Part shown: positions 25,762 through 33,444 of the stretch, piece by piece
Position numbering within the stretch: the stretch's first letter is position 1
Layout of the letters: every line of letters starts with the position of its first letter
NCBI GenBank assembly: GCA_945874225.1
Contig: CAMCFT010000012.1
Span: 1-64,000 of the forward strand
Direction: 5' to 3'
Length of the DNA stretch: 64,000 bases
DNA from: Flavobacterium psychrophilum
GTDB lineage: Bacteria; Bacteroidota; Bacteroidia; Flavobacteriales; Flavobacteriaceae
Made by a program: the position numbers and the translations under genes
Notes under the pieces: generated by a model
What the model was told of the DNA's origin: nothing
Seen by the model: the letters and a program-made list of their open reading frames with translations, nothing else
Database searches by the model: none

Positions 25762-26796
25762 TTAAGGTTGTTTTACTAATTCAAGAATTAACTCGTTAAT
25801 GTTTATTTTTGCAACTGCAATATGCTTATCAGCGGCGCCATAATAAATGTAAAGATCATCGCCAAACAAGGCGTGACCTGTAGGGAACACAACATCACTT
25901 ACTTCGCCTTCAATTTCCCATTGTTTGGTAGGAGAAAAGAGCGGTAAATCCAGTCTTGCAATTTCATTTTCTGGTTTATCCAATTGTAGTAGTGCAGCTT
26001 TAGCATGATATATTACTCCTTTAGAGCCTTCTTGAACGCCATGATAAATCATTAGCCAGCCGTTTTTGGTTTCGATAGGCGGACCTCCAGCTCCAATGTA
26101 GCTCACTTCAAAAGCGCCTTTTGGATCTATAACAATATAATTTTGAAGGTTTCTAAGATAATCTTCCCAAAAGGATTTTGTCAATTCTTCCCAGTGGTCA
26201 AAATAGACAATTTGGATACCAGGCCATAGCCGATGCAGCATAGCAAATTTTTCGTTTATTTTTCTTGGAAAAAAGACTACATCCTTATCTCTCAGAAGCC
26301 TTGTTTCATCTCCTACTAATCCTATTTGAGAAAAAAGTCGGTAATAATGATGGTATTTTGGGTTTAGTTTAGAGCCGCAGCAAAGAACCAGTTTTTCATA
26401 TTCCTGATAATTTACTTTTGGTGTAATTATTCCGTGTTTTTCAAAGTGGATTAAATCTTTGGAGGTGGCCAGCGCTCCCATTGCATTGATGCCGTCATAA
26501 GCGGTGTAGGTTATATAATAAGTATCTTCAATTTTTACAATCCTTGGGTCTTCGACACCATGTTTTTCGTAATCGAAATCACGAGTTATTAATGGATGCT
26601 CAAGTCTTTCTACTATTTTAAAAGGACCTTCGGTTTTTGCATATCCAATTGTAGACAAATTTCCATCCTCTACGGCTCTGTATAAAATATGTATTGTGTT
26701 TTCTTCCTGATAAATACCAGGATTTAACACGCCATTATTTTCAAACGCCCTATTGGTCGGACTTATAATTATCCCAAGTTTTTCTACCGTAATCAT
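25762..26796 (-). CDS. GH130 family glycoside phosphorylase/hydrolase
   Basis: The 344-residue five-bladed propeller protein matches GH130, whose members phosphorolyse beta-mannosides (Man-GlcNAc, Man-Glc or mannooligosaccharides). Visible are ILYRAVEDGNLSTIGYA with the conserved Arg, HGVEDPRIVKIEDTYYITYTAYDG with the catalytic-region Asp (EDPR), and YIGAGGPPIETKNGWLMIYHGV. The length is standard. It is cotranscribed with the downstream two-domain glycosyltransferase, an arrangement that suggests building and trimming or recycling of a mannan-like polymer. Whether it is a phosphorylase or a hydrolase subgroup cannot be decided by eye. Confidence 0.85.
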   Translation of the reverse strand: MITVEKLGIIISPTNRAFENNGVLNPGIYQEENTIHILYRAVEDGNLSTIGYAKTEGPFKIVERLEHPLITRDFDYEKHGVEDPRIVKIEDTYYITYTAYDGINAMGALATSKDLIHFEKHGIITPKVNYQEYEKLVLCCGSKLNPKYHHYYRLFSQIGLVGDETRLLRDKDVVFFPRKINEKFAMLHRLWPGIQIVYFDHWEELTKSFWEDYLRNLQNYIVIDPKGAFEVSYIGAGGPPIETKNGWLMIYHGVQEGSKGVIYHAKAALLQLDKPENEIARLDLPLFSPTKQWEIEGEVSDVVFPTGHALFGDDLYIYYGAADKHIAVAKININELILELVKQP

Positions 26797-26944
26797 GATG
26801 AGATGCTTTTAAATTTTAATGAATGGTTTAAATATTCTATAAAATCATAATGCATAGAACGTTATGTCCTATGCGTTTTTCAACATTCAGGTAAGTTTGG
26901 GGGTGTTTATTTAATGTTAGAGTCCAGCTTTGATTTCAAATTAT

Positions 26945-27937
26945 TTACTTTTTATTTTCTGCCTCTTTTGCAGCTTTTGCTTTTTCTTTTTCCTGTTTTT
27001 TGAAATAGCCTCGAAGTAGAAAATTATGTTTCATGGCTTCTAAGTCTTCATTCAGTTTTATACTTGCAGCATTGATATTTGTCATTATAGAATCAATTTT
27101 TCGAACTAATCCAGGGTCATTAGAAAGGTAATTGATTGTGCCTTTTCCGTCTTTGATATTGAGAACTGTAGCGTTGAGATTTGTCACGACTTTGTTAATT
27201 TCGTTTGTCGATTTATCTAAATTTGTAATCACGCTTTTTATTTTATTGGCCACAGCCGTATCTTTAATAATTCCCACAACATTATCTTTATTATCTAACG
27301 AAACAATGAGTTGATTTAATTTTGCCATTGATTCTGATGCACTTTTACTGGTTGTTTTTAAATAATGCATTGTTTCTTTTAGGTCTTTGGATATAAGAGT
27401 GTCATTTAACAATGCACTTAAAGTTCCTTTTCCTTTGATAATTTTATCTGTAATTTTCAGCAAATTTGAAGTGAGGTTGGCAGCATTTTTATTAGTTACA
27501 CTAAGTGTATTTAAAAGATCATCAGTTCGGACACGATTTTGGGTAAGAATTTTATCGCCTGGCTTAACTGAAGGAGCATCACCTTTTCCCGGAAAGATGT
27601 TTATAATCATATTTCCCACTAATCCATCAGAGCCAATGATGGCAATCGCATTTTTTTTTATATAGGGAAATATCGCTTTATCAATATCCATATGAACGCG
27701 AACAGTTGTATCGTTAATCATCTTAATTCCTCGAACAGTTCCCACACTTATTCCTGAATAGCGAACATTATTGCCTAATTGTAATCCATTTACATTATTG
27801 AAAACGGCTTCCAAAGCATTTGTTTTTCCAAACATTTTTTGCTTATCACCAACAAAATAAACGGCAAGTATAAAAATTAATAATCCGCTAATTACAAAAA
27901 AACCAAGTCTTATTTTTTGTGAGGCTGCTTTTTCCAT
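26945..27937 (-). CDS. mlaD: MlaD/MCE-family substrate-binding protein
   Basis: The 330-residue protein has a single N-terminal membrane anchor (LGFFVISGLLIFILAVYFVG, about residues 12-31). An MCE domain follows (about 38-115: ALEAVFNNVNGLQLGNNVRYSGISVGTV...IIGSDGLVGNMII). The rest is a long helical tail with heptad character, ending in a Lys/Glu-rich stretch. MCE proteins form periplasmic hexamers that pass phospholipid between inner and outer membranes with the MlaE permease and MlaF ATPase. It is last of the three-gene operon mlaE-mlaF-mlaD, 8 bp after mlaF. No mlaB or mlaC is adjacent, as usual in Bacteroidota. Confidence 0.85.
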   Translation of the reverse strand: MEKAASQKIRLGFFVISGLLIFILAVYFVGDKQKMFGKTNALEAVFNNVNGLQLGNNVRYSGISVGTVRGIKMINDTTVRVHMDIDKAIFPYIKKNAIAIIGSDGLVGNMIINIFPGKGDAPSVKPGDKILTQNRVRTDDLLNTLSVTNKNAANLTSNLLKITDKIIKGKGTLSALLNDTLISKDLKETMHYLKTTSKSASESMAKLNQLIVSLDNKDNVVGIIKDTAVANKIKSVITNLDKSTNEINKVVTNLNATVLNIKDGKGTINYLSNDPGLVRKIDSIMTNINAASIKLNEDLEAMKHNFLLRGYFKKQEKEKAKAAKEAENKK

Positions 27938-27945
27938 TTTTATAT

Positions 27946-28704
27946 TTATTTAAAGAATGCTTGTACTTTAGGGTCTTTTGAGGAAATTAATTCTTCAAAA
28001 GTTCCTTCGGCATAATTAATTCCATCTACTAATAAAATCATTCGGTTTGAAATCGCTCTTGCACAATCCACATCGTGGGTAATAATTATCGATGAGGTGT
28101 TGTATTTTTTTTGAATAGATTCCATTAACAATAAAATTTCTTTTGCCGTTATGGGATCTAATCCCGTTGTGGGTTCGTCATAAAGAATAATCTTTGGTTG
28201 GAGTATCAAAGTTCTGGCAAGAGCAACCCTTCGCTTCATTCCTCCCGAAAGTTCTTCGGGCATTAAATTGATAGTGTGTGCCAAACCTACATTTTCCAAT
28301 GCTTCCATTACCAGTGGTGTGGTGTCTTTTATAACTCCAAATTTCTTAGTATGGCGTCTTAATGGAAATTCCAGATTTTCCCGAACGGTCATTGAATCAT
28401 AGAGCGCACTTCCTTGGAAAAGAAATCCAACTTCGGTTCTCAATTCGTCCAGTTCTTCGTGTTCCAATGTGCTAATGTCTTTATCCATGACTATGATTGT
28501 TCCGCTATCAGGTGCTTCTAGTCCAATCAAACATTTTATCATCACAGATTTACCGGAACCTGATTTACCCATAATAACCAGATTTTCTCCTTCGACCAGA
28601 ACCATATTAAAACCATTCAAAACATGATTGTCACCATAACTTTTTCGTAAGTCATTGATTTCTATGATGTGTTTAGTATTGTTTTGAAAAGTGTTCATAA
28701 TCAT
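27946..28704 (-). CDS. mlaF: MlaF-like ABC transporter ATP-binding protein
   Basis: The 252-residue ATPase has Walker A GKSGSGKS (46-53), a Q-loop in FLFQGSALYDSMTVREN (the MlaF-type form), signature LSGGMKRRVALAR, Walker B ILYDEPTTGLDP and the H-loop ITHDVD. It powers phospholipid movement by the MlaE permease. The start overlaps the end of mlaE by 4 bp, and mlaD follows after 8 bp. Confidence 0.9.
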   Translation of the reverse strand: MIMNTFQNNTKHIIEINDLRKSYGDNHVLNGFNMVLVEGENLVIMGKSGSGKSVMIKCLIGLEAPDSGTIIVMDKDISTLEHEELDELRTEVGFLFQGSALYDSMTVRENLEFPLRRHTKKFGVIKDTTPLVMEALENVGLAHTINLMPEELSGGMKRRVALARTLILQPKIILYDEPTTGLDPITAKEILLLMESIQKKYNTSSIIITHDVDCARAISNRMILLVDGINYAEGTFEELISSKDPKVQAFFK

Positions 28705-29483
28705 AAATCATAAAAAATATCAGTAACAAAAACGGCAACAAAGTCAATTATAAAAAGAAGCATTGAAGTAAAAACAACAGCAGAGTTAGCTGCAAGTCCT
28801 ACGCCAGCTGTTCCTTTTTTGCAATTATAGCCCTTGTAACATCCTACTAATCCTATGGCAAAACCAAAGAAAAAAGACTTAATGGTCGCGGGAATTAAAT
28901 CGCCAAATTCTAAAGCATCAAAAACCTGATTATAGTATAATAAAAAGGACACGTGGTCTTTTATGTTTTCGACCAAATAAGAACCGTAGATTGCTATAAA
29001 ATCACCAAGAATCACTAAAATGGGTAACATAAAAGTGGTAGCCAAAATCCGTGTGACTACCAGATACTTAAAAGGATTCGTTCCTGAAACCTCCATTGCA
29101 TCAATTTGTTCTGTCACTTTCATAGAACCTAATTCAGCACCAATTCCGGAACCAATACGTCCGGCACAAATCAACGCAGTAATTATGGGGCCAATTTCTC
29201 GAATGATAGAAATACTGACCATTGAAGGCATCCAGGAAACAGCGCCAAATTCCTGTAATGTAGGTCGCGATTGTAATGTAAAAACTAATCCGATGATAAA
29301 TCCAGTAACGGCTACCAATAGGAGGGAACGGTTTCCCATATTGTAGCATTGTCTTAGAAATTCTTTAAATTCAAAAGGGCGTTTAAATACTTCTTTAAAA
29401 AAACGCCCTGCAAAATTGGAAAGCTCTCCAATATCAAGTAAGAAAGCCTTGAAGATTTCAATTATTTTAAAAATAGTTTCCAT
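28701..29483 (-). CDS. mlaE: MlaE-like phospholipid transport permease
   Basis: From the ATG at 29483 the protein has 260 residues, the usual length. A longer frame from 29522 adds 13 residues and overlaps a -7-like promoter box, so the inner start is preferred. About five membrane segments carry permease landmarks: LVAVTGFIIGLVFTLQ, REIGPIITALICAGRIGSGIGAELGSMKVTEQIDA (the conserved coupling loop) and IGLVGCYKGYNCKKGTAGVG. It is first in the mlaE-mlaF-mlaD operon that maintains outer-membrane lipid asymmetry. Confidence 0.9.
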   Translation of the reverse strand: METIFKIIEIFKAFLLDIGELSNFAGRFFKEVFKRPFEFKEFLRQCYNMGNRSLLLVAVTGFIIGLVFTLQSRPTLQEFGAVSWMPSMVSISIIREIGPIITALICAGRIGSGIGAELGSMKVTEQIDAMEVSGTNPFKYLVVTRILATTFMLPILVILGDFIAIYGSYLVENIKDHVSFLLYYNQVFDALEFGDLIPATIKSFFFGFAIGLVGCYKGYNCKKGTAGVGLAANSAVVFTSMLLFIIDFVAVFVTDIFYDL

Positions 29484-29523
29484 AGACAAAGGAATTATTT
29501 TTTGAATAAAAATGATGCTCACC

Positions 29524-29531
29524 CAAACATA
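29524..29531 (-). promoter_or_regulatory. Candidate -7 box of the mla operon
   Basis: On the minus strand TATGTTTG, followed by GG, matches TAnnTTTG. It lies upstream of the ATG at 29483 but overlaps the region that would be the start of the longer frame, so it supports the inner start. Confidence 0.35.
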
Positions 29532-29600
29532 GAAGATTGGTTAGTAAATATACGAATAATCTGTTGATTTTCAGTACTTTTTAGAATTGTTTGTCGTGTT

Positions 29601-30497
29601 TTAAGTTTTTTTTAACTTTGCCAATTCTTCAAATAATTCTTTTTCTTTTTCGCTGAGGTTTTCTGGGATAACTATTTGGTATGTAATGTATAAATCGCCA
29701 AAATGCCCTTCTTTTTTATAAACAGGAAAACCTTTTCCTTTTAGTTTTACTTTGGTACCGTTTTGGGTTCCCGGCATTACTTTTAGTTTTACTTTGCCAT
29801 CAAAAGTATCGACCGTAATTTCACCGCCTAATATGGCGTTGTATAAATCTAAATCTACAGTTGAATAGAGATTGTGTTTTTCCAGTTTGAATTTAGTATT
29901 GTTTTTAATCGTAAAAGTAATATACAAATCGCCTTTTGGACCACCATTAGTACCTTCGGCGCCCATTCCGTTTATTTTTATGATTTGACCGTTTTCAACA
30001 CCAGCAGGAATGGTAAGGCGAATTTTTTTGCCGTTGATAGTTAATTCTCTTTTGTGTGTAGTGTAAACATCTTTAAGGTCAAGGTTTAATTCTGCATTGT
30101 AATCGCCTCCTTTAGACTGTCTAGTCTGATTTCTTCCTCCTGCTGAACGCCCTCCAAACATAGATTCAAAAAAATCGGAAAAATCGCCACCACCTGAAAA
30201 TCCCTCAAATCCTCCTTGTTGACCTCCACGGCTTCGGGATTGTTGCTGTCTTGATTTCTCGAATTCTTCAGAATGTTTCCAGTCTTCACCATATTGATCG
30301 TATTTCTTGCGATTTTCTGGATGACTCAAAACCTCGTTGGCTTCATTAACTTCTTTGAATTTTTGTTCGGCTTCTTTATCTTTAGGATTCAAGTCCGGAT
30401 GGTATTTTCGGGCGAGTTTTCTGAATGCTTTTTTCACCTCGGCTTCAGTTGCACTTTTGTCGATTTCCAATATTTTGTAATAGTCTATAAATGCCAT
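29601..30497 (-). CDS. CbpA-like DnaJ co-chaperone (class B J protein)
   Basis: The 298-residue protein begins with a J domain (residues 4-70, HPD at 33-35) that stimulates DnaK. A Gly/Ser/Phe-rich linker follows (about 80-125), then two C-terminal substrate-binding domains ([35 protein letters not shown]). There is no Cys-rich zinc finger, which distinguishes it from DnaJ and fits the CbpA branch. It stands alone between the mla operon and the retron-like locus. J proteins are conserved chromosomal genes, so I see no reason to tie it to the retron. Confidence 0.9.
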   Translation of the reverse strand: MAFIDYYKILEIDKSATEAEVKKAFRKLARKYHPDLNPKDKEAEQKFKEVNEANEVLSHPENRKKYDQYGEDWKHSEEFEKSRQQQSRSRGGQQGGFEGFSGGGDFSDFFESMFGGRSAGGRNQTRQSKGGDYNAELNLDLKDVYTTHKRELTINGKKIRLTIPAGVENGQIIKINGMGAEGTNGGPKGDLYITFTIKNNTKFKLEKHNLYSTVDLDLYNAILGGEITVDTFDGKVKLKVMPGTQNGTKVKLKGKGFPVYKKEGHFGDLYITYQIVIPENLSEKEKELFEELAKLKKT

Positions 30498-30677
30498 TTT
30501 TATATTGTTTTTCTAATTTATGTCCGTCCGATTTGATTATAATGTTGACTAATACTCTATTGTAAATAAAGGTCTAATGAGTAGATTGACTTAATTCTTT
30601 GTGTCAGTTTTCACTATCAAATTTAATCAATTTTTCCTTCCTAAAATAGCAATAAAACATTTTATTATAATAAGATA

Positions 30678-30706
30678 TAAAAGAAAAGTCCTGATTTAGG
30701 ACTTTC
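30678..30706 (-). terminator. Rho-independent terminator of the reverse transcriptase gene
   Basis: Read on the minus strand, AAAGTCCT pairs with AGGACTTT around a 5-nt loop and runs into TTCTTTT. It begins 34 bp after the RT stop codon, so the RT transcript ends without a further gene. Confidence 0.75.
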
Positions 30707-30739
30707 AATATGAGGTTTTCTAAAATAGAATATTCATTT

Positions 30740-31801
30740 TTATACCAGCAATGGTAATTCCTTTTTAATTTTCAAATTCTGTTTCTTTTTTAGATCAATG
30801 AGCAGTTCCTTGTATGCTGAAAACTCATAATCTTTAGGGTTTATCTGCAACACAAAATTTATTTTTCCCAATAAGTGTTCCAGATAATTTGCCTGACTAA
30901 TTTCTTTGTATACACGATGTTCTTCAAAACCAAATTTGTGGATGTAATACATTGCTTGTCGCAATTCATTGCGCTTATTAAATTCGACCTGCGGTTTGTC
31001 ATTTACCACAATTCCTGTTACTGTTTGTCTTTTATCGGGCGTCATCAATTTTGTTTTGCTTTCGTTGATGTGTAGATTAAGATTTTTGATGGCTTCTTTT
31101 ACTTTATTGAGCAATTCATTTTCGTCAAAGTCACCAGAAAAACTCAAATCATCTGCGTAACGAGTGTATTTGATTTTTCGTTGTTTGCAAAATTCTGAAA
31201 TTATGGCGTCTGATTCTCTGAATACTAAATTAGAAAGATACGGACTTGTTGGAGCACCTTGTGGCAAAGCGCTGTTTTTTGTGCAGAGTTTGGCAAGAAG
31301 TTCCGAAATTATTTTTGAATAACCCAATTCAAGAAATACTTTTTCGACAGCTTCAATTTTTATGGATGGGAAGAAATTTTCCAAATCCAACGTGAATACT
31401 TTGGGTTGATTTTTATGAAATTTTAGGTTTTCTATAAGACGTGTTTCGGGTTTATAGGCTTTGGCAAAAGGACTTACCGGTACATTTTCAAGAATATTTT
31501 TAAGAATCCAGATTTGGATTTCCTTCAAACTTGGAAGTGGCTCAGAAATGGGCCTTTTCTTGCCGTTTTTTTTGGTGATTTCGAAATTTCGATAAAAATA
31601 GGAGGTATGTAGTGCCGCTTTTTTGAGGTATTCTTTTTTGTATCCTACAAGTGAAGAAAGATGCGAAGGGTTGTAAATCACAGGAACGTTATGTGAAACC
31701 AAAACTTCAGCATAATCCAAACAATGTTGGATATTACGTTTTGACAAGCCAATTTTAGTGGCTTCACCGGTAAAATCTTTTTTGTATTTTGTGAAATCCA
31801 T
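30740..31801 (-). CDS. Retron-type reverse transcriptase
   Basis: The ATG at 31801 is chosen over an upstream TTG at 31834 because the TTG lies in the loop of a perfect hairpin; this gives 353 residues. RT blocks are in order: HLSSLVGYKKEYLKK (48-61), FEITKKNGKKRPISEP (73-88), TLDLENFFPSI with catalytic Asp139, LPQGAPTSPYLSNLVF (179-194), YADD at 215-218, and INESKTKLM. Retron-specific marks are NLKFH at 125-129, in place of the NAxxH of region X, and VTG at 261-263 (region Y). Retron RTs reverse-transcribe part of a cognate ncRNA into msDNA, usually for anti-phage defence. A candidate ncRNA lies directly upstream. No fused or adjacent effector is recognisable. Confidence 0.9.
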   Translation of the reverse strand: MDFTKYKKDFTGEATKIGLSKRNIQHCLDYAEVLVSHNVPVIYNPSHLSSLVGYKKEYLKKAALHTSYFYRNFEITKKNGKKRPISEPLPSLKEIQIWILKNILENVPVSPFAKAYKPETRLIENLKFHKNQPKVFTLDLENFFPSIKIEAVEKVFLELGYSKIISELLAKLCTKNSALPQGAPTSPYLSNLVFRESDAIISEFCKQRKIKYTRYADDLSFSGDFDENELLNKVKEAIKNLNLHINESKTKLMTPDKRQTVTGIVVNDKPQVEFNKRNELRQAMYYIHKFGFEEHRVYKEISQANYLEHLLGKINFVLQINPKDYEFSAYKELLIDLKKKQNLKIKKELPLLV

Positions 31802-31818
31802 AGCTTTTAAATCATTAA

Positions 31819-31976
31819 TGGAGTGGGAATCCAAATTCCCACTCCAGTTAAGAACACGGGTTTAAAAGGTTCGGAGCTCTGCGGAGATCCTTTTAAACAC
31901 AGTTGCTTGAAAAAGCATTCAATTACAGAGTAGTGACTCACGACTCCTCATCAGCTAATGCCAATGAAATCATTGG
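31819..31976 (-). ncRNA. Candidate retron msr-msd RNA
   Basis: Within 158 bp just 5' of the RT start there are five hairpins. In transcript order (minus strand): CCAATGA/TCATTGG (31976-31961); a 9-bp stem with one mismatch built on GAGTCGTGA (31946-31928); TGCTT/AAGCA (31917-31904); GTTTAAAAGG/CCTTTTAAAC around a 19-nt loop (31898-31860); and a perfect 12-bp stem TGGAGTGGGAAT with a 4-nt loop (31846-31819). A TTAGC at 31958-31954 could supply the branching G, as in known retrons. Position, strand and hairpin density fit an msr-msd, with the last one or two hairpins as msd. I cannot find a long a1/a2 pair; only TCATTGG with TTAATGA (two G-U pairs) is possible. Boundaries are therefore tentative. 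Confidence 0.6.
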
Positions 31977-31983
31977 AAAAAGA

Positions 31984-32103
31984 TTAGAAGTTCAATTCGT
32001 TTTGACGTGGAATATATATAGTTTTCTTGTCCAATTTTTGAATTTTACTCTTCAAATCTTCTTTAATCCATTCTTCTTTTTTTATTTTTTTATTCGGTTC
32101 CAT
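31984..32103 (-). CDS. Possible 39-residue basic peptide upstream of the retron RNA
   Basis: An ATG at 32103 opens a 39-codon frame that begins MEPNKKIKKEEWIKED, is rich in Lys and Glu, and ends RQNELNF with its stop 8 bp before the first retron hairpin. The composition could make a short amphipathic helix. There is no clear ribosome-binding site and the region is AT-rich, so chance is a real possibility. If real it would be transcribed ahead of the retron RNA and RT. I recognise no family. Confidence 0.3.
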   Translation of the reverse strand: MEPNKKIKKEEWIKEDLKSKIQKLDKKTIYIPRQNELNF

Positions 32104-32256
32104 ATTCAAGTTTAAAACCAATTTTATATTTTTTAATGTATTTAATACCAGTGTTTTAAATTAAAATATCCAAGTATAAAGTTACAAAAAATATATTTAT
32201 AAATTGTTATTAGAATCAAAAATTTTTTTCTCTCAATTGGGTTATTGAAAAGATTT

Positions 32257-33444
32257 CTAATAAAATTTCCTAAATCGTTTATGGGGTAAATATGTCACCA
32301 TTATTTCGATTGTTCTTGTTGTCCAATAGGATAGCCAATTGTTGAATTTTGAAGTTAAATTATATCTTATTTCTAAAGTTTCAGGAGTGATTCTTTCGCA
32401 TTGCTCCATAATTTCATTGAGATGCAAAAGATAATTATTTGCAAATTCATCCGAATTGATTCCTACGTTCATTTCTATACTCGCAAACGAACTCAAATTA
32501 TTCAGGTTGAAGGAACCAATTGTGGTCCAATTGTTATCAATCACAGCGACTTTTCCGTGCAAAATAGATTTTTCCCATTCGTATAATTCAATATTATATC
32601 TCAGGAGTTTAGCATATAAATGGCAACTAGCTCGTCTTGCCATTGGAATATCGGATATTCCGGACAAAATCAATTTAATTTTCACTCCGTTCTGGGATGC
32701 TTTTTTTAAAGAATTTAGCAGTCTTTTTCCAGGCAAGAAATAGCTACCCACAATTACTATTTCTTTTTTGGCGTTGCCAATGTTTTTTATGTAAGCGTTA
32801 TAGATTTGGTTTTTTCGTTTCAACCAGTCATTTTGAAGAACGGTAATTATAGATTCTTCATCAATTCCAATAACAGATTTGATTTCTTTTCTTCGAATAA
32901 TTCTTTTCTTTAAATAGATGTCTCTACACAATTCCTGAAGATCTACCGCTATTTTCGGGTCATTTATTTCTACTGCATAGTCCAGCCAAGGTTCTGCAGT
33001 TGGTGTGCCGTGGTATTTGTCGGCAATATTAATTCCGCCAATTAACGCAGTTTTTGAATCGGAAACGACTATTTTGTGGTGCAGTCTTCTGCCAATATAT
33101 AATGAATTTGCAGAAAAAAATGGGGAGAAGAACCTGATATTGATTCCTGTTTCATTAAGCTCTTTTATTACTTCTTCTGGGAATGAAAACGAACCAAAAC
33201 CATCAAGCAGAATATTTATTTTGACATTTCGGGAAGCGGCTACTTTTAATGCAGCGATTATTTTTTTACCAATGTTATCATAATCAAATATATAAGTCTG
33301 AATATGGATTTCAGTTTTGGCATCCAAAATAATTCGTTCCAAGCGAGAAAAATAGTCTTCCCCACTATGAACATGCACAACAGTTTCAGGAGCGGAATAA
33401 CTTATGGGATTACTCAGCATAGGCTTTTTTTGATTTAACCTCAT
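32257..33444 (-). CDS. Phospholipase D-family cardiolipin synthase-like protein
   Basis: The protein has up to 395 residues with two HKD motifs: HHKIVVSD (His122, Lys124, Asp129) and HGKVAVID (His296, Lys298, Asp303), each followed by the typical IGGINIAD or IGSFNLNN. It would join or exchange phosphatidyl groups to form cardiolipin. There are no N-terminal membrane helices, unlike ClsA, so it is nearer to ClsB-type or PLD-like enzymes. The frame overlaps the end of the preceding M50 protease gene by 35 bp from the first ATG, or by 11 bp from the ATG at 33420, showing translational coupling. It is last in a long same-strand run and ends about 150 bp before the possible small peptide gene of the retron locus. 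Confidence 0.85.
   Translation of the reverse strand: MRLNQKKPMLSNPISYSAPETVVHVHSGEDYFSRLERIILDAKTEIHIQTYIFDYDNIGKKIIAALKVAASRNVKINILLDGFGSFSFPEEVIKELNETGINIRFFSPFFSANSLYIGRRLHHKIVVSDSKTALIGGINIADKYHGTPTAEPWLDYAVEINDPKIAVDLQELCRDIYLKKRIIRRKEIKSVIGIDEESIITVLQNDWLKRKNQIYNAYIKNIGNAKKEIVIVGSYFLPGKRLLNSLKKASQNGVKIKLILSGISDIPMARRASCHLYAKLLRYNIELYEWEKSILHGKVAVIDNNWTTIGSFNLNNLSSFASIEMNVGINSDEFANNYLLHLNEIMEQCERITPETLEIRYNLTSKFNNWLSYWTTRTIEIMVTYLPHKRFRKFY

Noticed and set aside
29601..30497. J protein as a retron effector
   Set aside because: It is a standard CbpA-like chaperone, separated from the RT by a terminator.
31928..31956. CTGATGAG plus a stem on the minus strand, like a hammerhead ribozyme core
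   Set aside because: The GAAA that must follow stem II is replaced by TGTAATT and no cleavage-site helix fits, so the retron RNA reading is better.
31903..32115. A 70-codon plus-strand frame opposite the retron RNA
   Set aside because: Phe-rich chance frame in AT-rich DNA, covering the hairpins; no signal or motif.
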